A DNA stretch of 64,000 nucleotides from Nitrobacter sp963807355 (GCA_963807355.1 CAWEBX010000006.1:62001-126000), one strand, 5' to 3'; shown: positions 18,999-28,605, counted from the first letter of the stretch. A program made the numbers and translations. Notes: generated from the sequence alone by a model not told the origin.

Positions 18999-20223
18999 TC
19001 CGAAAATACTCAAAACGCTGCGTCTCAACCTCAGTCGCGACGGCGGCCACCTCATCATCCGATCGGCGGCTGGGCGTGAGGAAGTCAGCGAGTATTCGTT
19101 CGGTATCGAGGAGGAATACTTCCTGGCGGACAGAGAAGCCTTCGAAGTCGCAATGCAGACGCCCAATGAGCTGTTCGAGGCGGCAAATTGGTCCACAGGC
19201 GGCCTAGCCACGCGGGAGATGTTGCAGGCTCAGCTCGAAGTCGCCACGAACATCCATGGTGATATCAATGACGCCCGCGAGGAATTGAAGTTTTTGCGTC
19301 GCGAGGTTGCGGCCGTTGCATCTCAATATGGGTTCGTCATTATGGCCTCGGCTACGCACCCGACAGCTTCCTGGCGGCTTTCGCAGCCCAGTCCGAAGGT
19401 GCGTTATGAAGAGATGATCGAAGATTTCAAAGCGGTTGGACATCGGAACATGTTGTGCGGGATGCACGTTCACGTGCAATTGCCCGACGCGGACCGGCGG
19501 TTCGCGGTGATGCGCGCGATGAGATCCCCTACCTCCCGATTTTCATTGCACTCTCGACCTCCTCTCCCTTCTGGAATTCGGCCGACACGGGCCTGAAGGG
19601 CTATCGACTGGCCGCTTACGACGAGTTACCCCGCAGCGGCCTTCCTGAACTATTCGAGAACAAGCAGGAATTCGAAGAGTACGTAGCTGCCCTCGTCAAA
19701 TCGGCGTTATGCCGGACGAAAGCTATGTCTGGTGGGGACTGCGTCCATCTTCACGACACCCGACGCTGGATCTGCGTGCTCCTGACGTGTGCACTTACAT
19801 TGACGACGCTGTGGCAATCGCGGCGCTATATCGCTCCCTTGCGCGTTACCTCTACGAGCGGCCCGAGCTGTCAAAACGAGTGACGGGCGTCGATCGTGCG
19901 ATCGCGGTCGAGAACAAGTGGCGAGCCCAACGTTATGGAATAAGCCGCATATTCGTAGGGGAAAAGACGGTCCGGTCGAAATTCACGACGTGCTATCGAC
20001 GCTGATTGAGCAAATTTCCGAAGATGCGGCGAAGCTTACGTGTCAACGGGAGTTGGAGGACTGCAAGAGAATACTGGAGCGGGGCAGCTCCGCCGATGCC
20101 CAGCTACGGATACACCGAGACAACGCACTCAATTTGACTGAGGTTAATCGCTGGATCGCTGAAACGACGACTGCCGGCCAGATGGGAGCGGCGTGCTCGG
20201 CGACCGAGAAGGCGGTCATTTAA
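18988..20223 (+). pseudogene. Carboxylate-amine ligase (GCS2/YbdK family), three frameshifts
   Basis: Read across frames, this is a glutamate-cysteine ligase-like ATP-dependent ligase of about 410 residues. Key pieces are SFGIEEEYFL (the N-terminal metal/ATP motif), ATREMLQAQLEVAT, GHRNMLCGMHVHVQLPD, then (new frame) IPYLPIFIALSTSSPFW and GLKGYRLAAYDELPRSGLPE, then (new frame) SYVWWGLRPSSRHPTLDLR and VTGVDRAIAVENKWRAQRYG, and finally (new frame) GPVEIHDVLSTLIEQIS. The changes occur near 19515, 19705 and 19940, all in the same direction, as expected for single-base losses. The ATG overlaps the end of the AsnO-like gene, so the two were translationally coupled. Loss of this and AsnO means the pathway is dead if the sequence is correct. 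Confidence 0.85.
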
Positions 20224-20407
20224 GGAGCTCGGCATCAAACAGGATCGAAGATGAGCAAACCCTTTCCGCTTCTTGTTTTCGACCGGCGATCAGTGAGTTA
20301 TTCGACGAATTCACGGACGACAGCGCGTCAAGCGTCGAGAAAAAGCGTGCGGTGCGGGTCACCTGTCTCTTCTCTTGTACACCAGGGTTTTAGTATATTG
20401 GAGTGGC
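20224..20407. other. Spacer between convergent remnants
   Basis: About 180 bases with no supported gene, between the convergent ends of the ligase remnant (plus) and the GDPD remnant (minus). No clear terminator hairpin is seen. Confidence 0.3.
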
Positions 20408-21260
20408 TTAAATTACTCTGCCTTCCCGAACGCCAAATTCCAGGTAGTGGCAACCCGCACATATATCACTCAAATGCGCCAGATCAGCATGCTTCTTCTT
20501 GTAAGATTTTGCATCGAACCTGTCCGGTAACGCGCCAAGCGAATATGAACTGAAAAAATTGACTCCTGCATCCAGTAGTTCTTTCTCACGACATAGAGAG
20601 ATGTCCTGGCCGTGGAAGTATATGTCGGCCAAACCTGTCAGGCGCGTCATACCCTCACGGTGAAGATTTTCGACTTGCTTGCCAGGAATTTTCCATCTGA
20701 CACTTATTCCGAGCGCATCCAACTCTGATGCGGCATAGCGAGCGAAGTCATAGGCCTCGTCTGAGTAGGGATCCGAGTCGTAGTGCTTCCACAAAGCTAT
20801 CTCGACCTTTCGGATTCCGAACGGGCGACAAGAATTCGACCCATTCACGCCGATAGACCTGATAGTATAGCCGGTCCAGAAGAGATCCGTGGCGGTTTGT
20901 CAAAAATTGCAAAAAAACGGGAAACTGAAAGTCCAAAAATTTCGCGTCGATGATTATCTTTGTGTTTGGTAGAATCTCCAACAGTCGTTCGACCATATCG
21001 AACGTAACAGGATTGAATCTTTCGAACACCCGCAGGCGCTGGAATTCATCCTGAGTTATTGACGCGAACTTCTTTTCAATCCCGTAGAATCTCCTTTCAG
21101 CTTCATCGTGAGCTAACGCGAAGCCGTCAGCCAACTTGACGCAATCGAGTTCGATCTGCCTCTCACCAGATGCGAGCGAAGCAAGGACTGCTTCGATCGA
21201 ATTGGTTTGTATATGTCCGTCTATCTGGCCTCCGCCGTGGATGATCGTCTTTCCTGCCAT
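20408..21260 (-). pseudogene. GDPD-like phosphodiesterase with a glycosyltransferase-type C-terminal motif, frameshifted
   Basis: The N-terminal half (start ATG 21260, AAAGGCGG upstream) shows the glycerophosphodiester phosphodiesterase pattern: IIHGGGQIDGHIQTNSIEAV, GERQIELDCVKLADGFALAHDE, and TKIIIDAKF. The frame changes near 20820, then continues EIALWKHYDSDPYSDEAYDFARYAAS and ends with FDAKSYKKKHADL...HYLEFGVREGR. That last motif is the short 'Y...DV...HYL..G..EGR' module seen at the ends of many polysaccharide glycosyltransferases. The classic HRG is replaced by HGG, so activity is uncertain even without the frameshift. It belongs to a decayed surface-polysaccharide patch with the two following entries. 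Confidence 0.6.
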
Positions 21261-21317
21261 CGCCAACCGCCTTTGATTACGCCAACGTTTGATGGATCAT
21301 GCGCGCGCGAGAAGCCT

Positions 21318-21704
21318 TCATTTAGGGCCACGAAGCTGGCTGGCATAGTATAGAGCCAGACTCGTGAGGCTATCCGGATCCGTCTCCGGCAAAGCATGTG
21401 TTGGACGCGGCGCCCACGATTGAATGATCGCCTGTTGGGGACGAAGCTTATGGTCGTCCTCGAAAAATTTGATATGGCTCTTCGCGTTGTCGACCCACTC
21501 TCTGTTGGTGCGGTCAGTCGGTAGTCCATTATAAATTATGCCGACAGCTCCTACCAAGTTCTCTGCACGCAAGACCGGACGGAAGCTTGAGGCGCGATCC
21601 AGATCTCGGTTGCTGATAGGATGCCAAACGCTCCTGAGAACAGCAGTAAGAGAATTGAAATTGTTGAACGAACGACGATCAGATCTACGGCAAACCCGGC
21701 GCAC
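21318..21704 (-). CDS. C-terminal fragment of an unknown protein
   Basis: A minus-strand frame whose C-terminal 90 residues look like a genuine protein (AVGIIYNGLPTDRTNREW, KFFEDDHKLRPQQAIIQSW, ALPETDPDSLTSLALYY). It ends 57 bases before the ATG of the GDPD-like gene on the same strand, so it was probably upstream in the same operon. Its 5' part runs into a glycosyltransferase remnant on the other strand (from about 21690), so the gene is probably truncated there. I do not recognise the family; the acidic and aromatic content is compatible with a carbohydrate-active protein. Confidence 0.4.
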   Translation of the reverse strand: MRRVCRRSDRRSFNNFNSLTAVLRSVWHPISNRDLDRASSFRPVLRAENLVGAVGIIYNGLPTDRTNREWVDNAKSHIKFFEDDHKLRPQQAIIQSWAPRPTHALPETDPDSLTSLALYYASQLRGPK

Positions 21705-22430
21705 CCATCGTCCCTGTCCAGGGCGAAGAGCGGCAGTACTTTTATTTCCCGCAGTACTACGATTTCCTCCACCTTTCAGTTGGAGATTGGCGCTCGATCC
21801 AGTTCTTTCGTGAATTGATCGAGCGGATCAAGCCAGACGTCATCCACTTCCATCACTACCACCGCGTCGGCGTGGAATCAATTCGTGCGGCCAGGATTGC
21901 GGCGCCTGACGCAGTCATCTGTTTTACGTTCCATGAGATGATGGCGATATGCATGGCGGATGGCCAGATGGTGAAGAGAGGCTCGCGCGATCTCTGTCGA
22001 TTAGCCTCTCCTGTTTCGTGCAACAAATGTTTCCCGGACCTTCGCCCCGAGTTTGTGACGCTGCGAGCCGCTCGTCTAAAAGCCGCTCTCGGGGAATGTG
22101 ACGTTTTTGTTTTTCCATCCGAGTTCATCGCCGAACGATACGTTGAGTGGAGGCTACCTCAGGAGAAGTGCGTCGTCATACCAAATGGCCAGACAAACCT
22201 TGGTACGACATTCGACCGCAGTCAGCATTCGCGGCAGCCGCCGCGGTCCTCGTCCATGTCATGCCGCCGGCGAACGACTTATCTTCGCAGCCGGAAAATT
22301 CCGGCCGCGAAAGCAAGGCCAGCGGGTGCACACCAGCTTGGAAGCTTTCCATGGCATGCGACCTTCAGATGTGCTCAGCCCTGCGCTGTGCTGTCGCTGG
22401 AATCCAGCAGACGAAATTGACCTTCGCTGA
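21690..22430 (+). pseudogene. Glycosyltransferase family 4 fragment
   Basis: The N-terminal (acceptor-side) domain of a GT4 enzyme can be read from about 21700: ERQYFYFPQYYDFLHL, RIKPDVIHFHHYHRVGVES, PDAVICFTFHEMMAICM, SPVSCNKCFPDL, CDVFVFPSEFIAERY and KCVVIPNGQ. After about 22200 the frame is lost; scattered pieces (RLIFAAGKFRPRKQGQ) suggest the start of the sugar-nucleotide domain with several indels, and the C-terminal catalytic part is missing. The 5' end is also missing. The remnant overlaps the end of the PabAB gene on the other strand. Confidence 0.7.
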
Positions 22431-24494
22431 AGCTTCCAAATGTGGCGATGACGATTGATCTGATCGAAGCCTCGGCCTTCAAGAGCATTTCCTCAAATTC
22501 TCCCTCGGGGGTGGATTCCGCAACTACTCCGCCTCCCGCACCGATAGAGAACCGTCCATCGTTCAGCACGATGGATCGGATCACGATACTCAGATCAGCA
22601 GCGCCATCATCACCCAGCCAGCCAAGCGAGCCAGAATAGATACCTCGGGCGCGTTGCTCCAACTGATCGATAAGCTCAAGAGTGCGGGATTTGGGCGCTC
22701 CGGTCATCGACCCGCCCGGAAATGCGCCGCTGCGCAGCACGTCAATGAGCGTATGCTCCGGCTTCAGAACGCCGTGTATCGTACTGACCAGCTGGTGGAC
22801 GGTCTGATATGTTTCGACGTCAAACAGGCTTGGCACCGATACGGTCCCGGTCTCACAACAACGGGACAGATCGTGACGCAAGAGGTCGACGATCATTCCG
22901 TTCTCTGCCCGGTTTTTTCGATCGGTCCGCAGCATTTCGACTAGCTTCTTGTCTTCAAGCGGATCGGTGGCGCGCCGGGTCGTTCCTTTGATCGGCTTTG
23001 CTTCGATGTTGCCGTCTGCATCGACGGCAAGAAATCGCTCAGGCGAGGCGCTGAGGACTGCTCCGCCGGGCCATTTGAGGAACGCAGCAAACGGCGCGGG
23101 ATTGACGCCTCGCATTGCGCGATAAACTCGCAGTGGCTCAACTGTGGCGGTGCTGGAAAGCTCGCTGGTCAAACAGACCTGATAAGTCTCTCCTTGTGCG
23201 ATCAAATCGAGACAGCGGGCGACCTTGGAGAGATAGCTCGCTCTTCCATCCTTCATGGCGAACGCGAGCGGACTTCGGTCGATCACGTCAGGGAAATGCA
23301 GGGGCGGGCGGTTCGCCGATTCGATCCGCTTAAGTGCGGAACGAATCCAATGCTGCGCGCGGTCGGCTTCCCCGGGGCTATCGATCGCACATATATAGGT
23401 TTTTTCGTCGAGATGATTTACGGCGATGAACCTGTCGGAACGGATCCACAAGGCGTCGGGTGTTGCAGCCCGCCGCGTGGTCGGCGAGCCGCAATCATGT
23501 CGTAGCTCGTAACCAAACCACCCGACATGACCGCCGACGAAAGGACATGGCGGCGGCGATTGCGGCCGGCTCGGATCCTCCTTTTGAAGATACTCGAATA
23601 TATCGACGTTCTCGGTCCGGCGCCCGCGAGCATCGTCGATAAGGATCGTTCGGTCGATGCTGTTATACTGCACCGTTTCCGCATGTGGCCCCGATGCATC
23701 TCCCATATACGACCATTGTGACAGCGGAGACCCCGTAAGATTGCTGTCGAGCCAAAAGGCGAAGGGCTGATCGGCAAAGAGCGAACAGAACGTCGCTTCG
23801 GTGTCAATCGCGCGCGGGATTTCGAGCCAGAATGCTTTGCGAGACGTGGCAGTAGGCACCGTCGTGCGCCGCTTGTCCAGCCTTGCGGGCGGTGGCGTTG
23901 AGGTTCTTCCCGTGAAACGAAAGGAAAGGTCGCGAAAATTTCGTAGCAAGACCCGGCCGTCTTCTGTGAGAACGATTCCGGATGAAACTGCACGCCCCAT
24001 TGCGGCCGCCCGCGACGAACGATGCTCATGACGAGGCCATCTTCGGTCCAAGCAATTTCCTCAAGAGTGGACGGGAGTGGACGCTGGACCACAAAAGAAT
24101 GATAGCGGGCCGCATTGAACAATGGTGGCATGTTCGCGAAGAGACCGGACCCCCGGTGCACGATTCTGGAGGCTCGTCCGTGGACGAGAGATGGAGCCCG
24201 CGCCAACGATGCGCCTGACGCGACGGCAATGCCCTGATGTCCCAAACATACGCCAAGCAAGGGAACGGCGGCCGCTTCGATCGCAGCCTTGGATAAGCCG
24301 AAATCCGCCGCCCGGTCTGGCCGCCCCGGACCTGGCGAGATAATGATATTATCGAATCGTCTTTGCGAGAGTTCGTGCCATGTCACCGCATCGTTGCGGA
24401 CGACCAGGGGTTCTTCCTGGTTTATCTCTGCGATCAAGTGCACCAGATTGTAGGTAAACGAATCGTAGTTGTCGATTATCAGCGTCCTCACCAC
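22375..24494 (-). pseudogene. pabAB: Fused PabA-PabB aminodeoxychorismate synthase, one frameshift
   Basis: A single protein of about 706 residues is expected. Residues 1-190 are the glutamine amidotransferase half (LIIDNYDSFTYNLVHLI; active-site LLGVCLGHQGIA; GVQFHPES). The rest is the chorismate-binding half (SGIVLTEDGRVLLRNF onward; ASPERFLAV; AKPIKGTTRRATDP; GAFPGGSMTGAPK; EFEEMLLKAE). PIKGT, rather than PIAGT, marks it as aminodeoxychorismate synthase (folate route) rather than anthranilate synthase. The two halves are in different frames, joined at about 23978: inserting one base after HPES restores HPESVLTEDGR. The N-terminal half alone would still encode a complete amidotransferase, and the C-terminal half is open from 24051, so separate translation is conceivable. 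GATase-PabB order is as in fungal and actinobacterial fusions. Confidence 0.85.
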
Positions 24495-24816
24495 ATGACC
24501 TCGGCATGCACTGGTTCCCGCACGGAGGGCCGGCGAGGATTGATCGATCCAAAATGATCGCAGGAAGGTTAGAAACGATACATTTATTTTCCGCGAAGTC
24601 TCGCCGCTACTGGCGGTGTGCCATACGAACCTCTTATATGCTTATTTTGCTTCCGTCGGGACGATGAACCATATTTCGTCTCGGAAAGATCGATCATGCT
24701 TTCGATAGGGCGCCAGGCATCGCGCAAAAACCTTCGAAGGTTTGAGGCTTTGACCTTGCTTTGATGCTCGATATCATAATTCTGCGGGGGGTGGTTCAGA
24801 TTGGAGAGCGAATTCT
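24495..24816. other. Divergent intergenic region, 322 bases
   Basis: It lies between the divergently transcribed pabAB (minus) and universal stress protein (plus) genes, so it must carry both promoters. No regulator box or small gene could be assigned with confidence. The segment ttgatgctcgatatcat (near 24760) resembles, but does not match the spacing of, an FNR/FixK site. Confidence 0.35.
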
Positions 24817-25615
24817 ATGCCTAAAGACATGATTCTTCATTTGGAGCGCGACCCCTCGCGGGATATCGCCCGTGATTTTGCTGCTTCGATAGCCGAACTT
24901 TTCTCCGCCCATTTGACGGCCGTTATATCTAACTTCGAAGCGAACATTCCCGCGGATGCTCTTGGCGATCTATTTGCCGAGAGTGAAGCAGAGGCGCACG
25001 GTGCAATAGAGCGTTTTGAACTGGCTATGAAACGCGGCGAACTCTCAGCTGAATCTGCGTCTCGTTTTAGGAACACCTCAGACGTTTTCAGAAGTGGCGC
25101 GGTGTTTTGATTTAAGCATCGTCATGCAATCCGATGATCACAAGGGCATCAATAACAGCATTCTAATTGAAACGACGCTTTTTGATTCCGGCCGGCCGCT
25201 TATTATCGTTCCCAGCAACCAGCGGGAAGTTCTGAAGCTTGAGAAGGTCGTGTGCTGCTGGGATGGAAGTCGCACCGCGGCGCGTGCCATCAATGATGCG
25301 TTGCCGTTTCTGAAAAAAGCCAACGCTGTTGAGCTGCTTATTGTTGAAGATGAAAAGACCGCGAATGAGCAGGTTCTTCGAGGAACTGAAATCGGCCAGC
25401 ATCTCGCTCGACACGATATCAAGGTCAACGTGAAAACGATACCGGCAGCCGATAGGGACGTCGCGAATGCCATTTTGTCGTATGTTGCTGGCGGTTCGAC
25501 GACCTTGCTCGTGATGGGCGGCTATGGACACTCTCGCCTGCGTGAATTTGTGTTCGGTGGCGTGACGCGCGGAATGCTCTCGGCGATGACCGTTCCCGTT
25601 TTCATGTCGCACTAA
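24817..25615 (+). pseudogene. Universal stress protein (UspA family), one frameshift
   Basis: The two pieces join into a 265-residue tandem-type Usp. The first half reads MPKDMILHLERDPSRDIARDF, ANIPADALGDLFAESEAEAHGAIERF; the second, after a one-base shift near 25070, reads TPQTFSEVARCFDLSIVMQSD, then GRPLIIVPSNQ, CCWDGSRTAARAINDALPF, and the ATP-binding-type end VMGGYGHSRLREFVFGGVTRGML with the conserved GxxGxxR spacing. Usp proteins bind ATP and accumulate under stress or starvation. The second half alone (from about 25094) would keep a complete Usp domain, so partial function is possible. Confidence 0.82.
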
Positions 25616-26129
25616 AGAGGGCCCCGATGCCCTTGAGAGTTGCGGTCCGGCCCTCAATCACCAGTCCGCTAAACTGGCTTTAATCCTGCGGCGCGAAGGC
25701 TTGCCTGCAGGAGGTCATTGAGGACCTCCAGTTAACAAGCTTATGTACAAAAAGGGGCACCCCGCGGGGTGCCCCTTCCATTTGCGATGGTCCATTTGCG
25801 AATGGTCATTCGATCCGCCGAATTCTCGCCCTGCGTTCGTTCGCGCAGGTGACTTCTCATCTTGCAGCCTCAGTCTGAAAAGCGGCTGAAGCCTTCATGC
25901 CTTTACGGGTGACGACTCACTGGCGAGTCACAAAAATCGAGCATGGCACTCAGGAAAGCTGTACGGAACATGCGTCAGTTTTGTCGAGCAGCAGCAATTC
26001 CGAACCGTGGGTTTGCAAGCGCACCGTAGTGGCAGGAGTACAACTCCTCACAACTTTAGATAGTTTCTAGTTCCCGATCCTTTTGTCAGAATTGCTTCTT
26101 ATGTTACGAGCCGCTGGGGTTTGGATTGC
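25616..26129. other. Non-coding stretch with hairpins and a short tandem repeat
   Basis: Contains a 7-base-pair hairpin at 25710-25729 (ggaggtc / gacctcc), the strong palindrome listed separately at 25752-25777, and a 14/15-base imperfect tandem repeat at 25778-25806 (ccatttgcgatggt / ccatttgcgaatggt). No gene is seen up to the end of the IS3 element at 26130. Confidence 0.45.
25747..25777 (-). terminator. Strong palindromic terminator reading on the minus strand
   Basis: A 26-base perfect inverted repeat (aaggggcaccccg / cggggtgcccctt) is flanked on the low-coordinate side by more As, which become a run of five Ts after the hairpin on the minus strand. This is a textbook intrinsic terminator for transcription leaving the IS3 region leftwards. 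It may also slow transcription from the universal stress protein gene. Confidence 0.7.
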
Positions 26130-26865
26130 TGACCTGACGGATATTTTGGACCAGCGGGATAGAGACTACTGCATCGCCGCGCTCCGATCCAGACGCAGCG
26201 GTGTAGGTGCCGATGTTTGCGGTGCCGGCGGCCGATAGCTCAGAGATGAATGCGGTCGGATCGTGTTGAAGTGCTTGCGCCATTGCTCGATGACGACGGT
26301 GGCCTCCTTCAGGCTGTAAAAGATTTCGCCGTTGAGGCACTCGTCGCGCAGCTTGCCGTTGAAGGATTCGCAGTAGCCGTTTTCCCATGGGCTGCCGGGC
26401 GCAATGTAGAGCGTCTTTGCTCCGAGTTTTGCGAACCAACCGCGTACGATCTTGGCCGTCATCTCCGCACCGTTGTCGGATCGAATGTGCTCCGGAACCC
26501 CTCTGGTGAGCATCACGTCGGCCATCGTCTCGATAACGCCAAAACTGTTGATACGACGAGCTACGCGGATGGCCAGACATTCCCGCGTGAACTCGTCGAT
26601 TAAAGTCATCAGCCGGAGTTTGCGCCCATCGTGGCTCTGTGATTCCACAAAATCGTAGCTCCAGACATGGTTGCGATGCTGCGGTCGCAACCGGATGCAC
26701 GATCCGTCGTTCAGCCAGAGCCGGCCACGCGGCCGCTGCTTCCTGGGTACCTTCAGCCCCTCACGACGCCAGATCCGCTGGACCCGATCACATCCCACCT
26801 GCCAGCCTGCGTCGACCAGCAGAGATGTGATCCGGCGATAGCCATATCGTCCGTATTGCGATGCT

Positions 26866-27766
26866 CGGGTGAGAAGCGTTTGAGAGCGTTGGCGATTGCT
26901 TGCCAGAGATCTGGCATGGTGCGCGCGGCAGCGGCGCGCAACAGCGCCTTCAATTTAGAGAAGGCCATCTCGATCGGGTTAAAGTCCGGACTGTAGGGCG
27001 GGAGATAGACGCAGGCTTGCTCCGGCCGCCTGAATGACCTCTCGAACGCCGTGGACCTTGTGAGCGGGCAAGTTGTCCATGATGACGGTGTCGCCCGGTT
27101 GCAACGATGGGGCGAGTAATTGTTCGACGTAGGCCAAGAAGACTTCGCCATCCATGGGACCGTCCAGGACAAGCGGTGCGATCAGGCCGCTGGAACGCAA
27201 TCCAGCGGTGAATGTCGTGGTCTTCCAATGTCCGTGAGGGACAGCAGCACGACATCGCTCGCCGCGCGGCGAACGTCCGTAAAGTCGCGCCATTTTGGTA
27301 TTGGCGCTGGTTTCGTCGATGAAGACGAGGCGCTCAGGGTCAAGATCGACTTGCCCTTCGAACCACTCCTCACGCGCGGCATTTATATCGCCGCGCCGTT
27401 GCTCGGCGGCGTGCGCTGTCTTTTTTTAAGTGTGATCTTTCTGCGCTGGAAGAAACGCCAGAGCGAAGCGATGCCGGCCGATATTCCACGACGTTTCAAC
27501 AACTCTTGCAACTCGGCGAGCGTGATATCCGTCTTCACCGTCACCGTGTCCAAAATCAATTGTGAATGTGCTTCGATCCGCTGCGATCTGCGGTCACCGC
27601 CAGGTGGTTTAGGAACGACGTCGCCAGCTTCCTTGAGACGACTGCGCCAGCGGATCGCGCTGGCCGCGCTGATACCAAAACGCTCGGCGGCCCGCCGACA
27701 GGACAAGCCATCGTCAATCGCGGCGACCACCCTTTGGCGAAGATCAACGGAAAGCGCCCTGGTCAT
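26866..27766 (-). pseudogene. IS630-family transposase (two-frame, defective)
   Basis: The first frame (27383-27766) holds the helix-turn-helix region: MTRALSVDLRQRVVAAIDDG, SCRRAAERFGISAASAIRW and LAELQELLKRRGISAG. At the run of seven A (27421-27427) a minus-one shift leads into the catalytic frame: LDPERLVFIDETSANTKMAR, RLYGRSPRGER, VPHGHWKTTTFTAGL and DTVIMDNLPAHK. The A7 run is in the right place for programmed frameshifting, as in other IS630 elements. A further frame change near 27010 precedes YLPPYSPDFNPIEMAFSKLK, which carries the third catalytic acidic residue region. That last lesion and the missing C-terminus make this copy inactive. Confidence 0.8.
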
Positions 27767-27850
27767 GCATGCTGACCTCCCTCGCCAGCATCCAGCTTGA
27801 ATTCGATCGCGCCATTCGGGGAATCCGGACCCGATTCATTCCGGTGGATT
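26866..27850 (-). mobile_element. IS630-family insertion sequence nested in the IS3 element, 3' end truncated
   Basis: About 985 bases inserted inside IS3 orfB. Its transposase runs on the minus strand and ends abruptly at RFSPE, where IS3 sequence resumes, so the last ~15-20 residues and the distal terminal repeat are missing. No matching inverted repeats could be paired at the two ends. The flanking IS3 sequence reads on without loss (cta / gcatcgcaatac), which is odd for a deletion; see findings. Confidence 0.75.
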
Positions 27851-28012
27851 CTAGAGAGACAATTGCTCTCGTCAGCGCATCTTCATCGGCCCGGACGATG
27901 CTGGTGTATCGCTGTGTCCCACGAGGCTGGCTGACGATCCGGCAGGCATGGCGTTCGGAGAGACCGTACTTCCCTCGAATACCTTCTACCGCCTGCCGGC
28001 GCCGCTCAGGGC

Positions 28013-28220
28013 TTATAAGTTTCCCGAGGCAACGTCCTTGAGCACCTGCTTCTCAAGCGACAGATCGGCAACGAGACGCTTGAGGCGGACAGTCTCCCGC
28101 TCTAGGTCCTTCATCCGCTTCGCCTGATCGAGCTCAAGGCCGCCGTATTCCTTTCGCCAGCGATAATAACTCTGCTGCGAAATACCGGCTTCCCGGCAGG
28201 CCACCGGCGCTGCCTTGCCC
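28013..28220 (-). pseudogene. IS3 orfA fragment
   Basis: Residues typical of the helix-turn-helix and leucine-zipper protein OrfA: AAPVACREAGISQQSYYRW, KEYGGLELDQAKRMKDLE, and LVADLSLEKQVLKDV. The frame is open further upstream to an ATG at 28294, but those 24 residues do not belong to the family; they are read antisense to HlyD-like sequence. So about the first 20 residues of OrfA are lost at the 28220 junction. Confidence 0.75.
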
Positions 28221-28221
28221 T

Positions 28222-28605
28222 GCGAGCTGTTGCCGCTCAACGAGCCGTTGATCATTGAAGCCAGAGTGAGACCGCAGGATATCGACTCGGTCAAGCATGG
28301 TCAGGACGCGATGGTTCGGCTGACAGCGCTCAGCCAGCGGGTCACGCCGATGGTTTCGGGACAGGTTATCTATCTCTCCGCCGATACCGTCGCCGACGAG
28401 AAAAAATCACTCCAGACCGGGCCGACCGATATCTATGTAAATTCGGGTGCGGCTCAATATCGCCGAAGTCGCTGCGATTCACGGTTTTCATCCGACGCCA
28501 GGCATGCCGGCGGAAGTTTTCGTCAAGACGACCGAACGAACATTCTTCCAGTACATCATGAAGCCGATCGATGACAGCATGTCACGGGCGTTTCGCGAGC
28601 GATAG
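28222..28605 (+). pseudogene. C-terminal remnant of an HlyD-family membrane fusion protein
   Basis: The last ~125 residues of a type I secretion periplasmic adaptor are readable: LPLNEPLIIEARVRPQDIDS, VRLTALSQRVTPMVSGQV, then after a frame change near 28440 VRLNIAEVAAIHGFHPTPG and the diagnostic end VKTTERTFFQYIMKPIDDS. The stop is at about 28603. Everything upstream is replaced by the truncated IS3 element. HlyD-type adaptors link an ABC exporter to TolC for protein export; neither partner is in the window. Confidence 0.8.

Larger units (their letters stand above)
26166..28010 (-). pseudogene. IS3 orfB transposase, split by an IS630 insertion
   Basis: The N-terminal part (27851-28010) reads SPERRRQAVEGIRGKYGLSE, HACRIVSQPRGTQRY and ends at AIVSL; the rest (26166-26865) resumes at ASQYGRYGYRRITSLLVDAG. 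The integrase core is complete: the first Asp in WSYDFVESQSHDGRKL, the second in HIRSDNGAEM, and the Glu in PWENGYCESFNGKLRDE. The family normally makes OrfAB by programmed frameshifting. Here the gene is cut after about 65 residues by the inner element, so no functional protein can form. Confidence 0.82.
26130..28220 (-). mobile_element. IS3-family (IS407-like) insertion sequence, interrupted and 5'-truncated
   Basis: Two overlapping-type reading frames, orfA then orfB, run on the minus strand and are split by a nested IS630-family element (26866-27850). The downstream end is recognisable as a typical IS3 terminal repeat beginning tgacctgacggatattttgg at 26130. The upstream end is missing: orfA loses its first residues at about 28220, exactly where HlyD-like sequence starts, so there is no left terminal repeat and no target duplication. 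Removing the inner element restores a continuous orfB. The element is immobile. Confidence 0.8.

Noticed and set aside
24755..24785. FNR/FixK box upstream of the universal stress protein
   Set aside because: ttgat and atcat half-sites are present but separated by seven bases instead of four.
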